Assembly: GCA_965230335.1 (NCBI GenBank)
Contig: CBDDKS010000006.1
Span: 2,976,001 to 3,040,000 of the forward strand
DNA: 64,000 nucleotides
DNA from: CBDDKS01 sp965230335
GTDB lineage: Bacteria > Pseudomonadota > Gammaproteobacteria > Enterobacterales > Kangiellaceae
Direction of reading: 5' to 3'
Under the pieces are notes generated by a model. That model did no database searches and had not been told where the DNA came from. It was given only the letters and a program-made list of their open reading frames with translations. The translations under genes were made by a program, and so were the position numbers. This document shows, in pieces, positions 53,817 to 63,426 of the stretch. The number at the start of each line of letters is the position of its first letter. Position 1 is the stretch's first letter.

Positions 53817-55703
53817 ATGAGTCAAGCTTATACCGCTGATGCAATAGAAGTCCTAAATGGTTTAGAGCCTGTTAAAAAACGTCCCGGAATGTATACCGAT
53901 ACGTCACGTCCCAATCACTTAGGGCAGGAAGTGATTGATAACTCAGTGGATGAAGCATTGGCTGGTTTTTGTCGTCATATAAAAGTACGGTTATTAAAAG
54001 ACGGTGGTATGCAGGTTGAAGATGATGGACGAGGCATGCCTGTTGACCAGCATGCAGATGAGGCCATTTCAGGTGTAGAGTTGATTTTAACGCGTTTACA
54101 TGCAGGAGGTAAATTTTCTAATAAGAACTACCAGTTTTCAGGAGGATTACATGGTGTGGGTATCAGTGTGGTCAATGCGTTATCAAAAAAAGTGGATGTT
54201 AATATAAAGCGTGATGGCAAAATCTATAATATGGTTTTTGAACATGGAGAAAAAACAAAAGAGTTAAATGTTGTTGGAGATGTCGGAAAAAGAAACACAG
54301 GAACCAGTGTCACTTTCTGGCCAGATGCACAGTATTTTGATTCAGCAAAATTTTCCGTTTCCAAAATAAAACACTTATTAAAAGCCAAAGCAGTTTTATG
54401 CCCTGGATTACATATTCAATTTATTGATGAGTTCACAGGTGAAACAACCGAATGGCAATATAATAATGGATTGCGTGATTATTTATTATCAAGCAGCGAT
54501 GGTGTCATCAGTTTACCCGAAACCCCTTTTTGTGGTGAATTTACCGCACAATCTGAAGCGGTTGAGTGGTCTTTATTCTGGTTGCCGGAAGGGGGTGATT
54601 ACATTGCCGAAAGCTATGTGAATCTCATACCGACACCTTTAGGTGGGACACATGTGAATGGCTTAAGGAATGGTTTATTGGAAGCTATGCGAGAGTTTTG
54701 TGAGTTCCGTAACTTAATGCCCAGAGGATTAAAACTTACTGCAGAAGATGTTTGGGAAAAATTAAGTTATGTACTCTCAGTAAAATTACAAGAACCACAG
54801 TTTTCCGGACAAACCAAAGAACGTTTATCGTCGCGTCAATGTATTTCTTTTATTACTGGTGTGGTCAAAGATGCGTTTAGCCTTTGGTTAAACCAACACC
54901 CTGATCAAGGTAATCAGTTAGCAGAACTGGCTATTGGTCATGCACACTCACGCCTTAGGGCTGGTAAAAAGGTGGCCCGAAAGAAAATCACTGCGGGTCC
55001 TGCACTACCTGGTAAACTGGCAGATTGTCTGGGACAGGACTCCCTAAGCTCTGAATTATTTCTAGTCGAAGGTGATTCTGCGGGTGGTAGTGCAAAGCAA
55101 GCCCGCGATAAAAGCTTTCAGGCAGTGATGCCCCTGCGAGGTAAGATTTTAAATACGTGGGAAGTTGATGCACTGGATATTCTGGCATCACAGGAAGTAC
55201 ATGATATTGCGGTTGCCATTGGACTGGAACCCAATTCAGATGATTTGACAAAATTACGCTATGGCAAAGTATGTATTTTGGCAGATGCCGATTCAGACGG
55301 CTTACATATTGCCACATTATTATGTGCTTTATTTTTTAAACACTTTCGAGCACTGGTGGAAGCAGGTCATGTCTATGTTGCCATGCCTCCATTGTACCGT
55401 ATTGATGTTGGTAAAGATGTCTTTTATGCTTTGGATGATAATGAAATGCAGGGCGTGTTGGATCGAATAGAAGCAGAAAAGAAAAAAGGTAAAGTCAATG
55501 TACAACGCTTTAAAGGTTTGGGTGAAATGAACCCAACACAATTAAGAGAAACCACCATGGCAAAAGATACCCGTCGACTGATTCAACTAATACTGGACGA
55601 TAAAATACCAGCAGACGAAATGCTTGATATGTTATTAGGAAAAAAACGTGCCAGCGATCGTAAAGCATGGTTAGAAAAAAGCGGTAATTTAGCTGAGCTA
55701 TAA
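53817..55703 (+). CDS. parE: DNA topoisomerase IV subunit B ParE
   Basis: ATPase subunit of topoisomerase IV, which separates linked daughter chromosomes. The 628-residue protein has the GHKL motifs (EVIDNSVDEALAG, VEDDGRGMPVD, GGKF, GGLHGVGISVVNALS) and the Toprim region with EGDSAGGSA (about 416-424) and DADSDG (about 491-496). The length matches ParE, not the larger GyrB. AGAGAG precedes the ATG. parC follows after 77 bases. Confidence 0.96.
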   Translation: MSQAYTADAIEVLNGLEPVKKRPGMYTDTSRPNHLGQEVIDNSVDEALAGFCRHIKVRLLKDGGMQVEDDGRGMPVDQHADEAISGVELILTRLHAGGKFSNKNYQFSGGLHGVGISVVNALSKKVDVNIKRDGKIYNMVFEHGEKTKELNVVGDVGKRNTGTSVTFWPDAQYFDSAKFSVSKIKHLLKAKAVLCPGLHIQFIDEFTGETTEWQYNNGLRDYLLSSSDGVISLPETPFCGEFTAQSEAVEWSLFWLPEGGDYIAESYVNLIPTPLGGTHVNGLRNGLLEAMREFCEFRNLMPRGLKLTAEDVWEKLSYVLSVKLQEPQFSGQTKERLSSRQCISFITGVVKDAFSLWLNQHPDQGNQLAELAIGHAHSRLRAGKKVARKKITAGPALPGKLADCLGQDSLSSELFLVEGDSAGGSAKQARDKSFQAVMPLRGKILNTWEVDALDILASQEVHDIAVAIGLEPNSDDLTKLRYGKVCILADADSDGLHIATLLCALFFKHFRALVEAGHVYVAMPPLYRIDVGKDVFYALDDNEMQGVLDRIEAEKKKGKVNVQRFKGLGEMNPTQLRETTMAKDTRRLIQLILDDKIPADEMLDMLLGKKRASDRKAWLEKSGNLAEL

Positions 55704-55780
55704 GGCCTCTATGATTCATATACCAACCCAACTAAAATCGATATATCATGATTTCAATAACCTGCTTGAGGAGGCATTAA

Positions 55781-58024
55781 GTGGATTTAGAATTTGAAGG
55801 CGTTGAACAACAGTCACTTGCTGAATTTGCTGAGAAAGCCTATTTAAATTATTCCATGTACGTCATTATGGACAGGGCTTTGCCTCATATAGGTGATGGG
55901 TTAAAGCCCGTGCAACGTCGTATTGTTTATGCCATGAGTGAGTTGGGGTTAAAAGCAACGGCAAAGTACAAAAAATCAGCAAGAACAGTCGGTGATGTCT
56001 TAGGTAAATTTCATCCTCATGGTGATTCCGCATGCTATGAAGCCATGGTTTTGATGGCCCAACCCTTTGCTTACCGTTATCCATTGGTTGATGGACAAGG
56101 CAATTGGGGATCGTCGGATGACCCTAAATCTTTTGCCGCTATGCGTTATACGGAATCACGTTTGGCAAAATATGCTGAGATCTTATTACAGGAATTAGGA
56201 CAGGGTACCGTTGACTGGCAACCTAATTTTGATGGCAGTTTACAAGAGCCCTGTGTATTGCCAGCACGGTTACCCAATTTATTATTAAATGGCACAACCG
56301 GCATAGCGGTAGGTATGGCTACAGATATTCCTCCGCATAATTTAATTGAAATTGCTGAAGCCTTGATACAATTGATTGACAAGCCGGGCATGACATTATC
56401 TGAACTCAGACAACATTGTCCAGGCCCGGATTTTCCAACCAAAGCAGAAATTATTACTCCCAATGACGAATTAAACAAAGTCTATGATACGGGTCGCGGC
56501 TCTATCAAGATGCGAGCAGTCTATCATGTGGAAGAGGGAGAAATTATTGTTACTGCATTACCTTTTCAGGTTTCTGGAAGTAAACTATTAGAACAGATTG
56601 GTCAACAAATGCAGGCGAAAAAACTCCCTATGGTCACTGATTTAAGGGATGAATCTGACCATGAAACACCGCAACGTTTTGTGATTGTACCTCGATCAAA
56701 CAGAATAGATATAGAAGCACTTATGCAGCATTTGTTTGCAACAACGGATTTGGAAAAGAATTATCGGGTCAATATGAATGTCATTGGTTTGGATGGCAAA
56801 CCTCAAGTTAAAAACTTAAAAACCTTATTACAGGAATGGATTGAATTTCGAACACAAACCATTAGAAAGCGATTGCAATATCGATTAGATAAGGTCAATG
56901 AACGATTGCATATTTTAGATGGCTTACTCATTGCTTTTTTGAATATCGATGAAGTCATTCATATTATTCGTTACCATGAAACGCCTAAGCAAGAGTTAAT
57001 TTCCCGATTTAATCTGAGTGATCGTCAGGCAGAAGCAATTCTTGAGCTTAAATTGCGACACCTTGCAAAGTTAGAAGAAATGAAAATTAAGGGAGAACAA
57101 AAAGATCTTGCAGAAGAAAAAGAGCAATTAGAGAAAGTTTTAGCATCCAAAGCAAGAATGAAAACACTTATCAAAAAGGAAATCAAAGAAACGATGGACA
57201 CCTATGGTGATGAACGTTCTTCGCCTATTGTTGAACGAACCGAAGCAAAAGCCCTGGACGAAAGTGCCTTGATACCGACAGAGCCAGTGACGGTTATATT
57301 GTCTGAGAAAGGCTGGGTACGCTGTGCAAAGGGCCACGATATTGATACAGAAAAATTAAATTATAAATCGGGTGATACTTTATTGTGTAGTACTCAGGGA
57401 CGAAGCAATCAACAGGTCGCTTTCATGGATTCAGCCGGAAGAAGTTATGCTTTGATAGCCCATACATTACCCTCTGCCCGTGGTCAGGGAGAACCGCTCA
57501 CCGGACGTTTTAATCCGCCTTCAGGCGCATTATTTATGACGGCTCTTATGGGAGAAAACGAAGCCTCTTTCTTATTGGCTTCTGATGCCGGTTATGGTTT
57601 TGTGACACATTTTCAAGATTTTGTTACCCGTAATAAAAATGGCAAAGCCTTATTAAGTTTGCCGAATGGTGCACAGGTTATTCAACCTAAAGTAATCACG
57701 GATTATGACAATCAGTGGTGTGCATCCGTTACTACAGAAGGGCGTTTATTATTGTTTCCTCTAAAAGAGTTGCCAGTCCTTTCTAAAGGTAAAGGAAATA
57801 AAATGATCAGCATACCTCCTGCAAGAATTAAAAATCGAGAAGAATATGTTGTAGATACGGCTGTATTCAATCAACAGGATCATTTATTGATTTATTCTGG
57901 GAAAAGACATTTACGTTTAAAAGGTGACGATTTAATGCACTATCATGGAGAAAGAGGGCGGCGCGGTTCTAAATTACCAAGAGGCTTTCAAAGAATAGAA
58001 CGCTTAAGCGTAGAAATCACATAA
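55781..58024 (+). CDS. parC: DNA topoisomerase IV subunit A ParC
   Basis: DNA breakage-reunion subunit of topoisomerase IV. The 747-residue protein has the catalytic Tyr123 in AAMRYTESRLAK. In the quinolone-determining region (GKFHPHGDSACYEAMV) the key positions are S83 and E87, equal to E. coli S80 and E84, so the wild-type, drug-sensitive residues are present. The C-terminal beta-pinwheel half follows a coiled-coil near 430-470. GTG start with GAGGAGG seven bases upstream. Confidence 0.96.
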   Translation: MDLEFEGVEQQSLAEFAEKAYLNYSMYVIMDRALPHIGDGLKPVQRRIVYAMSELGLKATAKYKKSARTVGDVLGKFHPHGDSACYEAMVLMAQPFAYRYPLVDGQGNWGSSDDPKSFAAMRYTESRLAKYAEILLQELGQGTVDWQPNFDGSLQEPCVLPARLPNLLLNGTTGIAVGMATDIPPHNLIEIAEALIQLIDKPGMTLSELRQHCPGPDFPTKAEIITPNDELNKVYDTGRGSIKMRAVYHVEEGEIIVTALPFQVSGSKLLEQIGQQMQAKKLPMVTDLRDESDHETPQRFVIVPRSNRIDIEALMQHLFATTDLEKNYRVNMNVIGLDGKPQVKNLKTLLQEWIEFRTQTIRKRLQYRLDKVNERLHILDGLLIAFLNIDEVIHIIRYHETPKQELISRFNLSDRQAEAILELKLRHLAKLEEMKIKGEQKDLAEEKEQLEKVLASKARMKTLIKKEIKETMDTYGDERSSPIVERTEAKALDESALIPTEPVTVILSEKGWVRCAKGHDIDTEKLNYKSGDTLLCSTQGRSNQQVAFMDSAGRSYALIAHTLPSARGQGEPLTGRFNPPSGALFMTALMGENEASFLLASDAGYGFVTHFQDFVTRNKNGKALLSLPNGAQVIQPKVITDYDNQWCASVTTEGRLLLFPLKELPVLSKGKGNKMISIPPARIKNREEYVVDTAVFNQQDHLLIYSGKRHLRLKGDDLMHYHGERGRRGSKLPRGFQRIERLSVEIT

Positions 58025-58059
58025 TCTCTTTAGCCATACTTATCCCAAGCTCTGGTTAC

Positions 58060-58863
58060 TTATTTTGAACGTAATGCCTTAACATCATCGGCAGTGACAG
58101 TCGGTGCATTATTGCCCCATTGTGTGCGTTCATGATTCACCACAGCGGCAATTTCTTCGTCATTCAGTATGGCAGCAAAACCCGGCATAGGTGAAGCATA
58201 AGCAACACCGTCAATCACTTTATCGTAGACACCATTAAGAATCGCTTCAATATGCAAAGTTGGATCTGCATCCACAACCGCTGAGTTTCCTTTTAAAGGA
58301 GGAAATACATTGGGCAGACCCATACCATTACTTTGATGACAGGAAGAGCAGTTATTACCATAGACTTGTTCTCCCAAGGCTTTCCATCCGGCTTGGTTAT
58401 CAGGTGATGTATCGGTTTCCTCTTTTGTTTGAGAAGATGATGCATAAGACAAAGCAATACTGGGCTCAATAACACGATCATGAACTTCCAAAGAAATATA
58501 ACCAGCTCCCCAGGCAAGTATGGATAAAAATAAAACCCAGGCCCATGTAGGAACCGGTGCAGGTGTTTCCATTCTTACGGGTTCAAAATCATCACCAATA
58601 GAAGCACCGTATGCATTAGCCAGAATATCAATCTGACCGGATAATTTTTCATTTGCCTGAATGCCATGAATATCAATGGTAGGGCCATTTTGCACAATAA
58701 AAGGAACGACTTTAACACTGGTCATTACACCTTTATCAAATACTTTAAAGGTTAATTCATGTTTACCATCTTCAATTTTATTGGTATCCAGCTGAAACTT
58801 TTCCGGAGGTGTCAGCACCTGAATAGGTGATGGCTTATCATCAAGAAAAACCTCTATACGCAT
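58060..58863 (-). CDS. Membrane cytochrome c subunit, CcoP-like, with N-terminal Ig-like domain
   Basis: A 267-residue protein. The first 95 residues look like an immunoglobulin-like strand domain (no cysteines), followed by one membrane helix (about 105-123) and a single cytochrome c domain with C172-SSC-H176 and a Met ligand in SPMPGF. Standard CcoP has two haems and an N-terminal helix, so this is a shortened and rearranged version: one haem only. It is the last gene of the oxidase run and 12 bases after the small membrane gene. Periplasmic haem domain expected. Confidence 0.8.
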   Translation of the reverse strand: MRIEVFLDDKPSPIQVLTPPEKFQLDTNKIEDGKHELTFKVFDKGVMTSVKVVPFIVQNGPTIDIHGIQANEKLSGQIDILANAYGASIGDDFEPVRMETPAPVPTWAWVLFLSILAWGAGYISLEVHDRVIEPSIALSYASSSQTKEETDTSPDNQAGWKALGEQVYGNNCSSCHQSNGMGLPNVFPPLKGNSAVVDADPTLHIEAILNGVYDKVIDGVAYASPMPGFAAILNDEEIAAVVNHERTQWGNNAPTVTADDVKALRSK

Positions 58864-58875
58864 GGTGTTTTCCTC

Positions 58876-59085
58876 TTATTCAACATCATCGAGAATTTGA
58901 TATTTAATATGTTGTTTATTGTCTTCTTCGGGCCAAATTGCTTTGGTAATCGCAAAATAAAAGGCATAAATCACCAGAAGTGCCGATAAAATAACCATCA
59001 ACCAGGCAAACCAGGTATTATCATTAGAGCCATCAAAGCCACATAACGTGATCAATAAATCAATGTAATAAGCAAGTTTTTCCAT
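58876..59085 (-). CDS. Small membrane subunit of the cbb3-like oxidase (CcoQ-like)
   Basis: A 69-residue protein with one clear helix (about 26-48) and a charged C-terminus with IWPEEDNKQ. It overlaps the ccoO-like gene by 1 base and precedes the CcoP-like gene. By place and size it is the CcoQ equivalent, but the sequence similarity to known CcoQ is too weak to use as proof. Confidence 0.7.
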   Translation of the reverse strand: MEKLAYYIDLLITLCGFDGSNDNTWFAWLMVILSALLVIYAFYFAITKAIWPEEDNKQHIKYQILDDVE

Positions 59086-59654
59086 TAAGGGGACACCTTA
59101 ACCTGTTTTAATGACTGTAAGTAACGGACTAAATCTATAGCCGATTGTTTGGCAACCACCTGTTTATCTTTTGGTTTAAATTTATCGGGTACTGGAACAA
59201 GAATATCGTCTTTATCTGCTTCATCTTTGAGTTCAAAAAACCAGGGATAACCTGGCATAACGGATGTTGCTACCACAGCTCTTGGGTTATAAAGATGAAT
59301 CAGATTCCACACTTCAGAAGGTTGGCGCACGCCGACATTGCTGAGATCAGGTCCTGTCCTTTGTGTTCCCAGCAAAGGTGGATCTTCAAGGGCATAATCA
59401 CCAGCTAATGATCCTCTTCCATAAGGTGCATCAACAGGCAGATCACGAACAAATTGTGTATGGCAGGTCGCACAACCTTCCTTCAGATAAATTTTATGAC
59501 CGCGCGATATTTCAGGTGTTTTTTCTACAATACCTTTTAAAGGTGGCGTCTTTTCTGCCTGAAATGCAGGTAATACAGCAATCACCATACTTAGTATCAA
59601 AAAAATAATGGCTGAAACAGCGATTAATAAATTATGTTGTGTGTGTAAACTCAT
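59085..59654 (-). CDS. ccoO: cbb3-type oxidase mono-haem cytochrome c subunit CcoO
   Basis: A 189-residue protein with one N-terminal helix (about 8-30) and a haem c motif C61-ATC-H65 in YLKEGCATCHTQFVRDL. The block GTQRTGPDLSNVGVRQPSEVWNLIHLYNPRAV and a downstream VMPGYPWFF Met site match CcoO closely, which passes electrons to CcoN. The 4-base overlap with ccoN at its start and 1-base overlap with the small gene show tight coupling. Slightly shorter than usual CcoO. Confidence 0.9.
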   Translation of the reverse strand: MSLHTQHNLLIAVSAIIFLILSMVIAVLPAFQAEKTPPLKGIVEKTPEISRGHKIYLKEGCATCHTQFVRDLPVDAPYGRGSLAGDYALEDPPLLGTQRTGPDLSNVGVRQPSEVWNLIHLYNPRAVVATSVMPGYPWFFELKDEADKDDILVPVPDKFKPKDKQVVAKQSAIDLVRYLQSLKQVKVSP

Positions 59655-61048
59655 GCTGTCTCCTGCAATAGATTTTTATTGTGATCATCTTTTGAGTGAC
59701 TTTCTGATAAAGGACGCATATGCCATAAGTTAATAATAAAAACAATATGGCTACCTACCATCATAAATCCTCCAATGGCTCGCCAAAGCCACATGGGTGC
59801 GGCTGCATCCACAGAAGCAATAAATGATTCTCCGGCTACCCATGAAGCCCCTTGTTTAATACCTGCGATGGAAATAGCAACAACATACAAACTGCCTCCA
59901 ATAAATGCCAGCCAGAAATGCAAACCTATCATTGAGTTTGAAGGAGAGCGTCCTGTAATACGGGGAATCAGTCCATAGATAGCTCCCCAAATACTAAAGG
60001 CAACAAAGCCGTACATAGCAAGATGGGAATGTCCTACAGTAAAGTTTGTAAAGTGCCAATAAATATTGGCTGATCGAAAAGCTTCAATGGTTCCTTGAGA
60101 AGAGGATAAAGCATATCCCCATATACCGGTTAATAAAAAGATGATGGCATAACTGCGCCGAACTTTATGCCACGAACCCCGTGCAGTTAAGAAAAAATTA
60201 CCAAAGCCAGACCAAACCGGAACCATCATTCCCACGCTAAACAGGATTGCGATGGTTTGTAACCACCAGGAAACCGGACTGAAAATAAAATGATGTGCAC
60301 CAATCAGTGTATAAAATAAAATGGCAGTCCAAAATCCCAGGGCACCTAATGCATAAGAATAAATCGGCTTACCTAACATACGGGGAAGGGCGTAATAAGT
60401 AATACCCAATACCATGGGAGTAAACCACATACCGACAGCATTGTGCATGTAGTAGCCTTGAACAACAATATTGCCCATACCACTTTGGTAAAAAGGTAAA
60501 TAACCAATCGTAATAATAATGGCTATCCAACAAAAAGCACCCATAATGTACCAATTGGAAACATAGATTTCTTTTACTTTACGTAGAGATAGTGTTGTAT
60601 AAGCTGAATAAAAATTACATAAAAGTCCAATAGCATAAATCAAAATAATAGGCCAAAGAATTTCTCTGTATTCTTGTGGGCCTCGACTTAAACCCAGTGA
60701 TAAGGTAATGATGGCCAACAACATGGATATATTCCATAAATGCATGCCTGTACGTGCAAATCCTGGCTTTGCAATAGGTATTTTAGAAGTTCTTGCCACA
60801 ACAAATAATGCGATACCTACTAAAGCCATAGATGACCAGCCAAACATAACGATATTCGTATGTATGGGTCGTATTCTACCGAAAGAAAATAAAGAATATT
60901 CCAGGGTTTCTGGCCAATAAAGTTTTACAGCAGCCAATAAACCGTAGATAGTACCAACCATCAGCCAGATACTGGCCGAAACAATATAATGATAAGATAA
61001 CCGTTTGGTGATCACATCATGTCCAGAAGGTAATGAAGTTTGGTTCAT
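59651..61048 (-). CDS. ccoN: cbb3-type haem-copper oxidase subunit I CcoN (divergent)
   Basis: A 465-residue protein with about 12 membrane helices. Ligands visible: H63 (low-spin haem), H202 in MHNAVG, H252-H253 in GAHHF (CuB), H340 and H342 (haem ligands). Y246, six residues before the His pair, matches the cross-linked tyrosine of C-family oxygen reductases, so oxygen rather than NO reduction is expected. It is co-transcribed with ccoO. SCO lies upstream with a 132-base gap. The family and pathway are clear; the exact subgroup within cbb3-like oxidases is not. Confidence 0.88.
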   Translation of the reverse strand: MNQTSLPSGHDVITKRLSYHYIVSASIWLMVGTIYGLLAAVKLYWPETLEYSLFSFGRIRPIHTNIVMFGWSSMALVGIALFVVARTSKIPIAKPGFARTGMHLWNISMLLAIITLSLGLSRGPQEYREILWPIILIYAIGLLCNFYSAYTTLSLRKVKEIYVSNWYIMGAFCWIAIIITIGYLPFYQSGMGNIVVQGYYMHNAVGMWFTPMVLGITYYALPRMLGKPIYSYALGALGFWTAILFYTLIGAHHFIFSPVSWWLQTIAILFSVGMMVPVWSGFGNFFLTARGSWHKVRRSYAIIFLLTGIWGYALSSSQGTIEAFRSANIYWHFTNFTVGHSHLAMYGFVAFSIWGAIYGLIPRITGRSPSNSMIGLHFWLAFIGGSLYVVAISIAGIKQGASWVAGESFIASVDAAAPMWLWRAIGGFMMVGSHIVFIINLWHMRPLSESHSKDDHNKNLLQETA

Positions 61049-61125
61049 ATTGAAACCCTGGAGAATAAGCGTTTATAAAACATGTGTTTGTCAGTGTTCA
61101 TTCAAGCGATATGTGGAGCGTCATG

Positions 61126-61139
61126 TTGATTTAAAACAA
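61126..61139. promoter_or_regulatory. FNR-like box upstream of ccoN
   Basis: TTGATTTAAAACAA matches TTGAT-N4-ATCAA at 9 of 10 conserved positions. It lies in the SCO-ccoN gap, about 85 bases before the ccoN start on the minus strand. cbb3 oxidase genes are often under FNR/ANR control. No convincing -10 element was found at the class II distance. Confidence 0.35.
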
Positions 61140-61180
61140 TGTTATTTAAAATTGTATTCATTATTTAAAAATAATCTTCT

Positions 61181-61765
61181 TTAAAGAAGGATGGCTTTCA
61201 GTTCTTTTGCTACAGATTCAACACCATCATCCAGAGAAAAGAAATTGACCAGTTTTCCCAAAGGATCAACCAGATAAACGGTAGAAGAATGTGTTATCTG
61301 ATAATCTTTTTCTGGATTTTTTGGTGCTTCTGCAAGTAGGGTTTTAAAAGAATTAGCAGCACTTTTTAAGGCAACACGTGTCCCAGTAAGACCAACAAAT
61401 TGCTTATGAAAGCTTTGAAGATACATATGGACTTTTTCTGGAGAATCCCTTTCTGGATCAACAGAAATAAATATAGGCGTCACCTTGTGTGCTTTTCCAG
61501 AAGCGTCGAGCTGTTCCATAACTTGTGTTAACTTGCTCATTTGATTAGGACAAATAAAAGCGCAGTGTGTAAAACCAAAAAAGACCAACTGATACTGTCC
61601 TACAAAGTCTTTTTCTGACACATTTTTACCTTCATGTGAAACCAGTGTATATTGAACTTTGTTGCTGCCATCATCATGATGTAATACGGCAAACACAAAA
61701 GTAGTGACAACAACACTAAGAATGGTAAGAAAAAGTATGATTGATTTTAACCAGGGCGTACTCAT
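61181..61765 (-). CDS. SCO1/SenC family copper-delivery or thiol-redox protein
   Basis: A 194-residue thioredoxin-fold protein anchored by an N-terminal helix (about 8-28). The copper/redox cysteines C68 and C72 (CAFIC) and a distal His in THSSTVYLVDP are conserved, as needed for copper binding. SCO proteins assist assembly of the CuA or CuB centre of haem-copper oxidases, fitting its place before ccoN and near a subunit II gene. It overlaps the upstream membrane protein gene by 4 bases. Confidence 0.93.
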   Translation of the reverse strand: MSTPWLKSIILFLTILSVVVTTFVFAVLHHDDGSNKVQYTLVSHEGKNVSEKDFVGQYQLVFFGFTHCAFICPNQMSKLTQVMEQLDASGKAHKVTPIFISVDPERDSPEKVHMYLQSFHKQFVGLTGTRVALKSAANSFKTLLAEAPKNPEKDYQITHSSTVYLVDPLGKLVNFFSLDDGVESVAKELKAILL

Positions 61766-62214
61766 ACATATGACCTATTTTCAAGTAAGTGGTTTAAAAA
61801 TGATTTCTTAAATAAATAACCGATGATAATCAGGGTCAATACTTTTAAACATTCAACAAGAATATAAATATTGTGTTTTACTGAATGTTCTACTTGATAG
61901 CCTTCAATAATTAATTGAACGCGATCGTCTAAAGTCGGTTGAAGCCATATATAGTGAATGCCTAATAGCAATACTAAAATGATAACTGCAATCCAACATT
62001 TTAAGTACCGATAAACAGCATGCTGACTTAATGATACAATCAACATCAAAAACATACTTAATTCTATCCACCTAAACACATTAAATGTTGCTCTTCCTAC
62101 CTCTAATGCTTCACTCAGAGATAGGGATGGGGCCAGAAATTTTGCTGGTGTCGCAATAAAACTGACACCAAGAATTAATCCAACCCATAACCAACAAATA
62201 ATGAACGCATACAT
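61762..62214 (-). CDS. Small four-helix membrane protein
   Basis: A 150-residue protein with four predicted membrane helices. The sequence has SFIATPAKFLAPSLSLSEALEVGRAT (helix-loop) and VEHSVKHNIYILVECLKV, features I have seen in hypothetical proteins of several proteobacteria near respiratory genes. No function assigned. It overlaps sco by 4 bases and follows the cytochrome c gene after 16 bases, so it belongs to this transcript. Confidence 0.7.
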   Translation of the reverse strand: MYAFIICWLWVGLILGVSFIATPAKFLAPSLSLSEALEVGRATFNVFRWIELSMFLMLIVSLSQHAVYRYLKCWIAVIILVLLLGIHYIWLQPTLDDRVQLIIEGYQVEHSVKHNIYILVECLKVLTLIIIGYLFKKSFLNHLLENRSYV

Positions 62215-62230
62215 GTTGAATGCAATAACA

Positions 62231-62530
62231 TTAAGGTTTTAAACTGGCAAAGTAAGCTGCCAAGTTTTCAATATCTTTATCCGATAAACCTTTAACCATA
62301 GGCGCCATTAATGCATTTTTTCTTTTACCATCTCTAAATGCTTTTATTTGATTTTTCAAATAAACTTCCTGTTGACCGGCTAGATTTGGCCATTCCGGGT
62401 TAGGACTGATACCGTTCTTCCCATGACAAGCGGCACAAGTGACGGCTTTGGCTTTTCCTGCTGCAATATCTGCAGCATGTATCAAAGGTGACACGGTGAG
62501 TAAGCCTGCGATTAAAAGTTTATAGTTCAT
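62231..62530 (-). CDS. Small periplasmic class I cytochrome c
   Basis: A 99-residue protein with a signal peptide (about 1-19) and a haem site C32-AAC-H36. A methionine in APMVKGLSDKDIENLAAYFASLKP is the likely sixth ligand. It belongs to the small c553/c5-type group of electron carriers and could deliver electrons to the neighbouring oxidase. It lies 32 bases downstream of the FocA-like gene. Confidence 0.92.
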   Translation of the reverse strand: MNYKLLIAGLLTVSPLIHAADIAAGKAKAVTCAACHGKNGISPNPEWPNLAGQQEVYLKNQIKAFRDGKRKNALMAPMVKGLSDKDIENLAAYFASLKP

Positions 62531-62562
62531 GGATTATCTCCTCTATTTTTAATAGTGATAGG

Positions 62563-63390
62563 TTATTTTTTAATACCTGACTGTCTTATAACCGGAAAGG
62601 TTAAATCATCAGATGAAATTTGCTCAGACATTGTATTCGAACTTAACCAATAACTGAATGAAATAAATAAGCTGCCACCTAAAATATTTCCTAAAGTAAC
62701 CCAACCCAGGTTATAAAACATACCCGATACAGTGATGGATTCCGTTGGATGGCCTAACAATGCAATAGAAAATAATGTCATATTAGCTACACAATGCTCA
62801 TAACCACTGGCAATAAAAGCAAACAAACACCAAAATATCACCATTGCTTTAGCCGCATCATTTTCTGTACGTGCTGACATCCACAAGGCCAGGCATACCA
62901 GCCAGTTACATAAAATAGCTCTGGCAATGAGTTCGATAATACTGGAATTCATTTTATAGCTGGCAATTTTGTTGAGTAATGGATTACCTTCTGCCAGTAA
63001 AATGCCGCCATCTCCAGTGACAAAAATAAGAGCAAGAAAAATTGAACCCAATAAATTAAATGTCCAGGATGATAGCCAAACTTTAAACAATTCTGAAAAA
63101 CGAGTCAGTTTTTTTAATCCACTCAATGTCATATACATAGTATGACCTGTAAATAATTCAGCACCTGCAAAAACAACTAACGTAAGAGCAATGCCAAATG
63201 AAAGTCCCATCACCAGCTTTTGCCAGGCTGGGTCAAGTTGTGCGCCAATAGAAAAAATTAATATAATCCCAAACCCAACATAAGCGCCAGCCAGTATTGA
63301 TCCAACAAAAAAACCTAAAGGATTACTTTTTAAGTATTGAGACTTTTTGTATCCAAGTTCAGCAAAATGATTAAGTGTTTTATGATACAT
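62563..63390 (-). CDS. Formate/nitrite transporter family channel (FocA/NirC)
   Basis: A 275-residue membrane protein with six predicted helices. The FNT family features are present: AGAYVGFGIILIF near helix 1, GAELFTGHTMYMTL in the loop of helix 2, and ICSGYEHCVANM-type SGYEHCVANM in the fifth region. FNT channels carry formate, nitrite or hydrosulfide. Position at the head of a respiratory cluster, under a promoter with an NsrR-like site, hints at nitrite. The specificity cannot be read from the sequence. Confidence 0.9.
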   Translation of the reverse strand: MYHKTLNHFAELGYKKSQYLKSNPLGFFVGSILAGAYVGFGIILIFSIGAQLDPAWQKLVMGLSFGIALTLVVFAGAELFTGHTMYMTLSGLKKLTRFSELFKVWLSSWTFNLLGSIFLALIFVTGDGGILLAEGNPLLNKIASYKMNSSIIELIARAILCNWLVCLALWMSARTENDAAKAMVIFWCLFAFIASGYEHCVANMTLFSIALLGHPTESITVSGMFYNLGWVTLGNILGGSLFISFSYWLSSNTMSEQISSDDLTFPVIRQSGIKK

Positions 63391-63426
63391 ACTCAGCCGA
63401 TCACCTATAAATGGTTAACGAAAAGA

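Noticed and set aside
59651..61048. Nitric oxide reductase NorB instead of oxidase subunit I
   Set aside because: The tyrosine six residues before the His pair and the HNAVG motif are those of cbb3 oxygen reductases; NorB lacks the Tyr and has conserved Glu residues not seen here.
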